Positions 33,346 through 39,096 of a DNA stretch of 39,096 nt are shown piece after piece; the stretch's first letter is position 1, and every line of letters begins with the position of its first letter. The position numbers were made by a program, and so were the translations under genes. Origin of the DNA: an uncultured Sphingobium sp. (lineage in GTDB: Bacteria > Pseudomonadota > Alphaproteobacteria > Sphingomonadales > Sphingomonadaceae); assembly GCA_913773715.1 (NCBI GenBank), contig CAJYHD010000145.1:1-39096 (forward strand). The letters run 5' to 3'. Below the pieces are notes generated by a model, which saw only the letters and a list, made by a program, of their open reading frames with translations, made no database searches and had not been told where the DNA came from.

Positions 33346-33403
33346 GGTGTTATGCAGATTGTAGGTGTTGGCTGGGGAGCCAATGCCATCTCGGGGGGTA
33401 ATT

Positions 33404-34174
33404 ATGCGCATTAAGTCTTTTGTCGCGGCTGCGGCCGCCCTCGTGATGGTGACCATGCCGGCAAATGCGCAGGAGCGCACTGCCGTGAAAAACGGTTTCG
33501 ATCTCAAGGCTGCGAGCGGCAAGACCATCCTCGTCATGCGTCCAACCGTGAAGGTGGGAGCGCAGTCTACAGGCGGCATGTTCGAACCAAATGGTGACTG
33601 GACCGATCAGTCACGCAAAAACATCGATGGCGCGCTAGCTAAACTTCAGACGAAACTTGGAAATAGAGTGATCGTCGCGCCAGAGGCTTATGGCGACGAT
33701 GCGCGCTTGACTGAGGAATATGCGGCGCTCTTTGCCGCTGTGTCCCGTTCGGTGATCAACTATCAATTCTTCACGGGTAATCGGCTGCCGACCAAAAAAC
33801 GCGACAACAAGGCAAATGTATTTGATTGGTCTCTCGGCTCCGGCGTGTCAGCGCTGCCAGGCGCGAAGGAAGCCGACTATGCACTCTTTATCTACAACAA
33901 GGACGCTTACGGCTCAACTGGTCGCAAGCTGCTTCAAGTAGTTGCGCTGCTAGGGCCCGGCATTGGGGTAAAGTCAGGTGAACATGCTGGTTATGCAGGA
34001 TTGATTGACCTGAAAACAGGTGACGTGCTCTGGCTCAACGCTGATGGGGCGATGGGCGGAGATGTGCGCACAGCGGAAGGTGCCGATAAGCGCGTGGCGC
34101 AGCTCCTTGAAGAGTTTCCGGGCAGCTCGATTGTTGCTTCACCCGCAAGTGCCCCGGCCGAGGCAGGAAAGTGA
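33404..34174 (+). CDS. Exported hypothetical protein, first of an M48 protease operon
   Basis: The 256-residue product has a clear signal (MRIKSFVAAAAALVMVTMPANA) and a soluble domain with GKTILVMRPTVKVGAQSTGG and KEADYALFIYNKDAYGST, ending in a Pro/Ala tail. The GGGGGGT element lies five bases before the start. Its stop overlaps the GTG of the protease gene (GTGA). In sphingomonads this gene and the two that follow form a conserved unit, so it probably acts in envelope maintenance with the protease; no enzyme motif is visible. Confidence 0.75.
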   Translation: MRIKSFVAAAAALVMVTMPANAQERTAVKNGFDLKAASGKTILVMRPTVKVGAQSTGGMFEPNGDWTDQSRKNIDGALAKLQTKLGNRVIVAPEAYGDDARLTEEYAALFAAVSRSVINYQFFTGNRLPTKKRDNKANVFDWSLGSGVSALPGAKEADYALFIYNKDAYGSTGRKLLQVVALLGPGIGVKSGEHAGYAGLIDLKTGDVLWLNADGAMGGDVRTAEGADKRVAQLLEEFPGSSIVASPASAPAEAGK

Positions 34175-35379
34175 AGTCTCGCGCACTGGCGCTCTACGCC
34201 GCGCTGACTTTGGCCGGATCGGCTGATGCGGCCACAAAGCCAAAGGTTCAGCCTGCTCCACCTCCCGCTCCATACGCCGGCGCTTACCAACCTCAGGGTG
34301 TCGACGAGATTGGCCTATGGCGTGAAGCGGACGAGAACGAACGGAAGCTCGCCAACTCTCCGCTGCTGATCCGCGACGAGAAGCTCAATGCTTACGTCCG
34401 CCAAACGCTGTGCAACGCTGTTGGCACCGATCGCTGCGCATCGGTCCGCATCTACCTCGTCCGCTTTCCTGTGTTCAACGCGAGCATGACGCCGAACGGC
34501 ACGATGGAGGTGTTTAGCGGCTTGCTGCTGCGCGTGCGCAGTGAAGCTGAACTAGGCGCTGTCCTCGGCCATGAATTTGGCCATTTCGAAAAGCGACACA
34601 CGCTCCAGCAGTATAAGGCTGCTCGGAAGGGCACGGACCTGATGAGTTGGGCTGCGGTGCTCACGTCTATGGCAGGCACACAGAGTGCATACGGCAGCTT
34701 CGACAATATGCAGCTGTCGGTGTTGGGTGGCTTGGCTCGTTTCGGACGTGATCAGGAGCGCGAGGCTGATCTGATTGGCCTCGGTTACCTAAACGGCAGC
34801 ACCCTGCGGCCTGGTGCCGCTTCGCGCGTGTGGCGCAATCTCATCTTGGAGCGTGAAGCATCTGCAAGCGAACGCGGGTTGCGCAAACCTGACTTTGATC
34901 GAGTAGCGTTCTTCGCGTCCCATCCTGCCGATGGTGAGCGGGCCGATTACCTGTTTGCCCTCGCAGCACCCGATGGGGATACCCGCGATGACGGAGCAGA
35001 TCGATACACAGCGGCATTGGCTCCGTGGCTGCCAACGTTCCTTGATGACCAGATCAAGCTGAATGACTTCGGAGGGAGCGACTTCATCATAACTCGGCTG
35101 GCCGAGACGGGATGGACAGCCCCCCTTTGGCGGGCGCGAGGCGATCTGTATCGTGGTCGAGGCAACCAGCGTGATTTGATGAATGCTGCGGATTACTACG
35201 GCAAAGCTGTGGCGCTTGATCCATCGCTTCCGGAAGCACAGCGCGGTCTTGGCCTATCGCTGTTCAAGACCGGGCGGCAAGTCGAAGGGAAGGCAGCATT
35301 GCAGCGCTATCTTACGCTTAGGCCAGACGCTCCCGATGCCACAATGATCAGCATGCTAGCTCAAAAGGACGCCAAGTAA
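34171..35379 (+). CDS. M48-family metalloprotease with TPR tail
   Basis: This is a zinc metalloprotease expected in the periplasm, where relatives (BepA-like) handle misassembled outer-membrane proteins. The 402-residue precursor has a signal peptide (residues 1-21), the HEFGH motif (His134, Glu135, His138), and the third ligand Glu196 in QEREADLIGL. A single TPR-like region near 345-390 (AADYYGKAVALDPSLPEAQR) probably recruits partners. The GTG start at 34171 overlaps the previous stop, and its TAA overlaps the next ATG (TAATG), so all three genes are coupled. Confidence 0.92.
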   Translation: MKSRALALYAALTLAGSADAATKPKVQPAPPPAPYAGAYQPQGVDEIGLWREADENERKLANSPLLIRDEKLNAYVRQTLCNAVGTDRCASVRIYLVRFPVFNASMTPNGTMEVFSGLLLRVRSEAELGAVLGHEFGHFEKRHTLQQYKAARKGTDLMSWAAVLTSMAGTQSAYGSFDNMQLSVLGGLARFGRDQEREADLIGLGYLNGSTLRPGAASRVWRNLILEREASASERGLRKPDFDRVAFFASHPADGERADYLFALAAPDGDTRDDGADRYTAALAPWLPTFLDDQIKLNDFGGSDFIITRLAETGWTAPLWRARGDLYRGRGNQRDLMNAADYYGKAVALDPSLPEAQRGLGLSLFKTGRQVEGKAALQRYLTLRPDAPDATMISMLAQKDAK

Positions 35380-35990
35380 TGCGTGCTAACCAAATCCACA
35401 TCCTGCCAGTCGCACTTGCAACAGCAATCTTGTTCACGTCAGCCGGCGCTATCGCAAACAGCTATCGGCCCAAGGCTCAGCCCGCGAAGATCGCTGACTC
35501 GGCGCTGACTGTGACACCGGCACGAGACTGGAACAAGCTGAGCGTCGCGGTCGGTAAAAACACCGAAACTTGGACGCTGGATGGTGAAGAGCTGAATGAC
35601 GTGACGTTCTATGCCGGTATCGAACCGGGCAAATCCTTAATCCGCGAGGTGAGTAAGAAGCGTAAACCCCTTCCTAAGTTCACCAAAGAGACCCTGCTGG
35701 TCGAAGTGCCTGAACTGGTTGAAGGCACTTATCGCGCGGGCAAGGACATCGCGACCTTCAATGTGACGGGAGCCAAGCCAGACAAATTCCTTGGTCGCGA
35801 AGGCATTCGCTTCACGTTTGAATACATCGACAACGATGCTTTGCCGCGGCGGGGCGAAGGGCGGGCAGCGTTGGCAAACGGCCTTTTGTCTATGGCCGTG
35901 TTCGCAGCACCCAAACTCAATTACTATGACAGAACGGTTGAAGACTTCCACACGCTGAGCGACAGCGCCCAGTTGAATCAGGCGATCTGA
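35379..35990 (+). CDS. Exported hypothetical protein, last of the M48 operon
   Basis: The 203-residue product has a signal peptide ending around AIANS, then a single soluble domain including ARDWNKLSVAVGKNTETWTL and EGIRFTFEYIDNDALPRR. It has no catalytic motif. This family is frequent in sphingomonads, mainly next to other envelope genes. Coupled translation after the protease suggests the three products work together at the outer membrane. A hairpin (GCTGC-TGTA-GCAGC, 36017-36030) follows. Confidence 0.75.
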   Translation: MRANQIHILPVALATAILFTSAGAIANSYRPKAQPAKIADSALTVTPARDWNKLSVAVGKNTETWTLDGEELNDVTFYAGIEPGKSLIREVSKKRKPLPKFTKETLLVEVPELVEGTYRAGKDIATFNVTGAKPDKFLGREGIRFTFEYIDNDALPRRGEGRAALANGLLSMAVFAAPKLNYYDRTVEDFHTLSDSAQLNQAI

Positions 35991-36016
35991 GTGAGCGCTT
36001 TCAGTTAGAAACTGCT

Positions 36017-36030
36017 GCTGCTGTAGCAGC
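36017..36030. terminator. Short hairpin between convergent genes
   Basis: GCTGC-TGTA-GCAGC lies between the end of the M48 operon and the end of the BLUF gene. It may terminate either; no T run is present. Confidence 0.4.
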
Positions 36031-36057
36031 CGCTCCGTGCGTCAGTCGTGATGTGGC

Positions 36058-36453
36058 TCAATGCAGTGACCGCATCATGACTTCGCGCATGCGCCGCCGT
36101 GCGGGCGTATCTGTCATTCCGGCAAGACCGACGAGGAATAGCCCGCACTCGTCGCCAAGCGCGCTCTCCCCGGCCTCGATCATCGACCATGCGCCGAACC
36201 GGGGAGCTTGGATCGGTCGTGTCTCGACCATCTCCACGTCTGTGTGACGAGTGTCCGCAAGGATGCGTTGCATGGTGATCATCACTGCCGCTTCCTCGCC
36301 TTCCAACGCCTGCACGAAGTTCTGATCATCCGACCACAACATGCCGGTGATGCTCGCGCTCCTGTTCCGGGCCGCGGCTGCCTGCACAATGCTTGTCAGG
36401 ATTCCCTGCTGCCCACCGATCAGGGATCGGCTAACGTAGATGACGCGATACAT
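36058..36453 (-). CDS. BLUF-domain blue-light sensor
   Basis: BLUF proteins bind flavin and signal blue light. This 131-residue protein is a single-domain form: the flavin-contacting Tyr6 in VIYVSRS, the Asn in ARNRSASITGML and the Gln in FVQALEGE are all present, so photocycling is plausible. No output domain is fused, so it must act through a partner protein. The ATG at 36453 matches the usual family start (MYR-IYVS); a longer start at 36492 is less likely. It is convergent with the M48 operon. Confidence 0.92.
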   Translation of the reverse strand: MYRVIYVSRSLIGGQQGILTSIVQAAAARNRSASITGMLWSDDQNFVQALEGEEAAVMITMQRILADTRHTDVEMVETRPIQAPRFGAWSMIEAGESALGDECGLFLVGLAGMTDTPARRRMREVMMRSLH

Positions 36454-36513
36454 TTCCAGCCAGCGTATCCAGCCGAGACTGGTTCCGGGCATGTGGCGTG
36501 ATGAGGCGTGGAC

Positions 36514-37023
36514 CTACACGCCGTATCGCTTATTTCCACCGCTCGTGATGCAGTAACGACCGCCCCGCGGGCCTATGCAGACGTTCCCACCCGAGCAAGG
36601 GCAGGAGCCGCCGCCATAGGAGAAGGAGCCTCGCGAACGCCGAGACGTGGAAGACCGGCGGTACTTTCGGGGCGTCGAATAACCAAAGGCATACGAGCGT
36701 GGGCGGCTGCGGATTGCTCGTGACGACGAACGAGCGCGCGTCGCGTTGTAGGTTGGCATGCGGAAGTTCGATGAGGTTGCGGCGTCATCTTCTAGATAGC
36801 GGCTAAGCACCCAGCAGCCTGCCTTCACGCGATCGACGAGCGACCACTTACTGAGGCGAGACATGACGGCGACCGACGTTCCCGTGGGAATGCGGGACAC
36901 CATTCGCCCGGATGCTTCGGGCGCTGAGCGGCAATTAACATTGGCTGTCGTGACCGCAGCCGATGCAGGACCAGCACCTACGATCGCCACGAGTAGCAGA
37001 CCGAGCATGTAAAACGGCCGCAT
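36514..37023 (-). CDS. Exported SH3-domain protein with Cys-rich tail
   Basis: The 169-residue product has a signal peptide (MLGLLLVAIVGAGPASA), a bacterial SH3 domain (about residues 23-80: NVNCRSAPEASGRMVSRIPT, GCWVLSRYLE), then a Ser/Arg-rich linker and a C-terminal GGSCPCSGGNVCIGPRGGRY and CITSGGNKRYGV domain with four Cys. SH3b domains often bind peptidoglycan or protein partners in the cell envelope. GGGAGGTGCGCG stands directly before the start. The linker is unusually basic. Confidence 0.85.
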   Translation of the reverse strand: MRPFYMLGLLLVAIVGAGPASAAVTTANVNCRSAPEASGRMVSRIPTGTSVAVMSRLSKWSLVDRVKAGCWVLSRYLEDDAATSSNFRMPTYNATRARSSSRAIRSRPRSYAFGYSTPRKYRRSSTSRRSRGSFSYGGGSCPCSGGNVCIGPRGGRYCITSGGNKRYGV

Positions 37024-37135
37024 CGCGCACCTCCCATCCTGGCGCGCAAATGACGCCTCTATAGGATGGAAGTTACCTAACACATCGAACGAGTCGAGCG
37101 CGCGTCTTTACACTTGGCTTATCGGTTGAGGCGAA

Positions 37136-37157
37136 GGGTGTGATCTAAATCACACCC
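37136..37157. promoter_or_regulatory. CRP/FNR-like palindrome
   Basis: GGGTGTGAT-CTAA-ATCACACCC is a perfect 9-bp dyad that contains TGTGA-N6-TCACA, the classic CRP consensus. It lies 113 bases upstream of the SH3-protein gene and 12 bases after the end of the YRG-repeat gene. It could be a regulator site or, less likely, a terminator stem. Confidence 0.55.
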
Positions 37158-37168
37158 CTGATCGGATG

Positions 37169-37453
37169 TCAGTAACGGTAGCGACGGCCGTAGTAGCCAC
37201 GTGGTCCACGGTAGCCGCGGTAGTTCCGATACCCACGATACCCACGATAATTGCGGTATCCACGGTAGCCGCGATACCCGCGGAACCCGCGTCGGGGCGC
37301 ATAGTAGCGACCGCGGTTGAAGCCACGATTGCGGGAGTAGCCCCGATCATAGCGGTAGGACTGGGCTGACGCTTCCATTGGCGCGACGCTCGCGCCGAGT
37401 CCGGTCAGCACCATCGCCAAGGCAGCGAAGATGCCTATCAATCTGTTACGCAT
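37169..37453 (-). CDS. Exported Tyr/Arg/Gly-repeat protein
   Basis: The 94-residue product has a signal peptide with SAQ cleavage and a mature part built of RGY, RNY and RGF triplets (for example RGYRGYRNYRGYRGYRNY). The DNA between about 37195 and 37290 is a matching imperfect tandem repeat. Such basic, aromatic sequences may bind acidic surfaces or nucleic acid; function is unknown. GGGAG lies nine bases before the start. The repeat length probably varies between strains. Confidence 0.75.
   Translation of the reverse strand: MRNRLIGIFAALAMVLTGLGASVAPMEASAQSYRYDRGYSRNRGFNRGRYYAPRRGFRGYRGYRGYRNYRGYRGYRNYRGYRGPRGYYGRRYRY
37195..37290. repeat. Imperfect tandem repeat coding for RGY units
   Basis: Units of about nine bases such as GGTAGCCGC and GATACCCAC repeat head to tail on the plus strand and encode alternating RGY and RNY triplets of the reverse-strand gene. 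Such arrays can expand or contract by slippage. Confidence 0.65.
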
Positions 37454-37542
37454 ATACAATTCTCCCGGCGCCTCGCGCGCTCGTGGTCGAAAACAGCCAG
37501 CCGCACCCCATCGTTCCTGCGGCGAGCGGCTGGCCGCTCCGA

Positions 37543-37734
37543 TCACTTGACCGGCGTTGCTCCCGGCGTGCCGCACTTCGCGAATTTTCCCTTGGCGTCC
37601 TTGCAGCGGGTCGACTTCGCTGGTGCCTTTTCGGCGCACTTGATGAACTTGCCTTTCGCATCGCGGCATGGTGCGGCAAGGGCTGGTGCGGTGAGCAGGG
37701 CGGATGCGGTGAGCGCGGCAAGCAGCAGCTTCAT
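37543..37734 (-). CDS. Secreted Cys-rich peptide, paralogue of the one in element 1
   Basis: The 63-residue product (MKLLLAALTASALLTAPALA leader, then CRDAKGKFIKC and CKDAKGKFAKC) matches the product at 4858-5049 in length, layout and nearly every mature residue. GGAGAG lies before ATG 37734. It is divergent from the degenerate SNase gene by 54 bases. Disulfide-stabilised secretion or metal binding is possible. Finding it both in an island and here suggests movement or duplication. Confidence 0.78.
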   Translation of the reverse strand: MKLLLAALTASALLTAPALAAPCRDAKGKFIKCAEKAPAKSTRCKDAKGKFAKCGTPGATPVK

Positions 37735-37788
37735 GTCTCTCTCCATCATACAGCGACAACCCGAGTCGCTGCGTGCAAGGTGCCATGC

Positions 37789-38169
37789 ATGATCGACCTA
37801 CCGCCAGCCTTCGTCTGTGAAGTTGTAAAGGTGCACGACGGCGACGGGCCGCTCTGGTGCCGCAATGGCGTGAAGGTACGGGTCGCGGGCATTCAGGCGC
37901 CCGACTACGAGAGCGCGCAGCCATGTCGCACAGGACGAACTAACTACGTCTGTGACGACCGCGCCGCCGCCGCCAGCCAGCAGGTTGCGCAGCGCCTCAC
38001 ACTCCACAAGCGCCTGACCTGTCAGCCGGTCGACCGCTCCTACAAGCGTGTGGTCGCTAGGTGCACGCTGCCGGATGGTCGGTCGCTGTCGTGCGCGATG
38101 CTTGCGGCCGGCGCTGCTACACGGTGGGACACATACTGGCGTCGCTACGGGATGGGCGCTTGTCGCTGA
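37789..38169 (+). CDS. SNase-fold protein with altered active site
   Basis: The 126-residue protein shows the thermonuclease pattern VVKVHDGDG, VKVRVAGIQAPDYE and SYKRVVARC, but the usual GIDAPE is GIQAPD: the calcium-binding Asp is Gln and the general-base Glu is Asp. It is therefore probably inactive or altered, and may bind rather than cut nucleic acid. There is no signal peptide in the ATG form; AAGGTG lies six bases upstream. Four Cys in the C-terminal half may stabilise it. It is divergent from the Cys-rich peptide gene. Confidence 0.78.
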   Translation: MIDLPPAFVCEVVKVHDGDGPLWCRNGVKVRVAGIQAPDYESAQPCRTGRTNYVCDDRAAAASQQVAQRLTLHKRLTCQPVDRSYKRVVARCTLPDGRSLSCAMLAAGAATRWDTYWRRYGMGACR

Positions 38170-38206
38170 TGGTGTCTTGGTCACTGCATAGACTTGGCTG
38201 TGAAGT

Positions 38207-38255
38207 GCCGGTCGCTCCCCATCATCCGCGCTCGAAGCGCAAAGGAGCGACCGGC
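38207..38255. terminator. Strong 12-bp stem after the SNase-fold gene
   Basis: GCCGGTCGCTCC and GGAGCGACCGGC pair perfectly, and the enclosed GCGCT-CGA-AGCGC forms a second hairpin. It starts 38 bases after the stop. No T run follows, so it may be a factor-assisted terminator or a mobile palindromic element. Confidence 0.55.
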
Positions 38256-38384
38256 TGCGCTACGACCGAGGGGCGGACCTGCGCAGATAAAGAATGACCC
38301 ACTCGCTGCCGCAAGCAACCGCTATTCTTCACATCTGTAAGGAAGACCGGTTGAGAGCGGCCGAGGCGGCGTTAACCACAAGCC

Positions 38385-38501
38385 ATGAGCTTGGGACCAT
38401 CGGACGAAGGCGTTGAGGCATTTCGCGGAATGCTCATCACCGCGGCTGTCACCTGCGTCATGCTGCTGGCGCTCTGCTGGTGGGTGTGGTGCCAAGGCTG
38501 A
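38385..38501 (+). CDS. Tiny membrane protein
   Basis: The 38-residue product (MSLGPSDEGVEAFRG start, TAAVTCVMLLALCWWVW) has one membrane helix with two Cys. A fragment with TCVMLL and 18-19 identical bases is found at about 32457. No ribosome site is strong, so coding is probable, not certain. Confidence 0.5.
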   Translation: MSLGPSDEGVEAFRGMLITAAVTCVMLLALCWWVWCQG

Positions 38502-38528
38502 CGCATAGTCGTGGTCGTAGAAAGTTTG

Positions 38529-38897
38529 TCAGCGCGTCGTCGGTTCGACGCCGCGCAGCACCCAGCCCACGCCTTCGGTCACGGTCGACGTGATGCGGCA
38601 GTAAGGTTGTTTGAACAGGCGCCGGACCTGCATGCGCGCCAGCGATCTGCCCGTGACCACGGCGAGCGTGCGCGCCTTCGGCATGGACGCCATGTGCTCG
38701 CCCATCGCCACGATCGTCTCCTGCGATTGGATGGGCATGTCCGTCACGTCTATGACCATCGCGTATTCGTGGAGGCGCTGCGCGATGAATTGCCGCTTCA
38801 ATTCGGCTATGTAGGCTGCCACCTCCGGCAAATTCATCATGCCGGTCAGTGCAACGTTCACGAGGCTGTTCGCCTTGTCGATCCTGATGCTGTACAT
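38529..38897 (-). CDS. STAS/SpoIIAA-like protein
   Basis: The 122-residue protein has alternating strands and helices of the SpoIIAA-like fold: NSLVNVALTGMMNLPEVAAY, HEYAMVIDVTDMPIQSQETI, ARTLAVVTGRSLARMQV. These proteins bind partner proteins in signalling or lipid binding; the classical phosphorylatable Ser of anti-anti-sigma factors is not evident, so a direct sigma-control role is not supported. GGGAGAG lies before ATG 38897. It stands alone. Confidence 0.7.
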   Translation of the reverse strand: MYSIRIDKANSLVNVALTGMMNLPEVAAYIAELKRQFIAQRLHEYAMVIDVTDMPIQSQETIVAMGEHMASMPKARTLAVVTGRSLARMQVRRLFKQPYCRITSTVTEGVGWVLRGVEPTTR

Positions 38898-39009
38898 CTT
38901 GCTCTCCCGTGAAGAGAGCCATGCCATGCCGGCATTAAGGAACAGTAGAGCGGCACCGTGCGGACTCTAGAACTGCGGCTTGCACGCGTTCGTCCAACGC
39001 GCTGACGCT

Positions 39010-39096
39010 CTACTCCGGCCATGCGACATCACCTTCGTCCCCGTTTACCTCGTGAGGCTCATCCTCCAGGTCGCAGTCGGGTGTGAGCCGATCGAG
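39010..39096 (-). CDS. C-terminal end of an acidic protein cut by the window edge
   Basis: The minus-strand frame is open to the edge and reads LDRLTPDCDLEDEPHEVNGD, then a TAG at 39010. The acidic pattern LDxLxxDxDxEDEPxE matches short tails of a family common in sphingomonads and their prophages; the function is unknown. Only 28 residues are visible. Confidence 0.6.
   Translation of the reverse strand, partial: LDRLTPDCDLEDEPHEVNGDEGDVAWPE

Noticed and set aside
37195..37290. CRISPR-like repeat array
   Set aside because: Units are about nine bases with no spacers and encode an RGY/RNY protein repeat.
37378..37788. Long N-terminal extension of the SNase-fold gene at 37789
   Set aside because: It covers two oppositely oriented genes with signal peptides and good ribosome sites.

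Overview
The window looks like part of a Sphingomonas-type (alphaproteobacterial, Sphingomonadales) chromosome. This rests on the high GC content, the strong GGAGG-type ribosome sites, and small secreted and membrane proteins of kinds common in sphingomonads. It is an inference, because no rRNA or complete tRNA is present. Most of the window is mobile or accessory DNA, apparently two integrated elements lying in tandem at one tRNA-Glu gene.

Bases 1-165 are the end of a chromosomal gene and its terminator. Element 1 runs from about 327 to 10704 and is bounded by an 18-base direct repeat made from the 3' end of a tRNA-Glu. It carries a tyrosine recombinase next to its left end, a gene-free stretch that folds into a chain of stems (2628-3015), an SRAP (YedK/HMCES-type) protein, small zinc-binding and secreted proteins, a secreted nuclease (SNase family), a serine resolvase with a probable res site, and two small envelope genes behind a folded leader that can hide their ribosome site. 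Its last gene encodes a 726-residue membrane protein with a PIN-like nuclease core (8332-10512), the best candidate here for an undescribed, probably defensive, system.

Element 2 starts at the tRNA-Glu 3' half (about 10704-10751). It has a second tyrosine recombinase, two terminators, an excisionase-like gene, a run of small overlapping DNA-binding phage genes, an iteron-like group of dyads (14017-14178), and a conserved phage gene split by an in-frame amber codon. Next come membrane and secreted cargo genes, a regulator with three helix-turn-helix units, and a 3-kb leftward operon of small proteins, two with Tat-like signals, facing an XRE regulator across a palindromic operator. From about 24.8 to 32.4 kb lies a rightward virion module ending in a 1618-residue protein with an N-terminal nuclease domain, PPPPPGF repeats and an LPD38-like ejection region. 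No terminase, portal, capsid or lysis gene is recognisable, so this is a decayed or rearranged podovirus-like prophage or a satellite-like element. Its right end and the intact tRNA are not visible.

From 32.7 kb onward the genes look like sphingomonad accessory or chromosomal genes: secreted peptides, a three-gene operon with an M48 metalloprotease, a BLUF photoreceptor, an SH3-domain protein, a Tyr/Arg/Gly-repeat protein, a paralogue of the Cys-rich peptide of element 1 beside a degenerate SNase, and a STAS/SpoIIAA-like protein.
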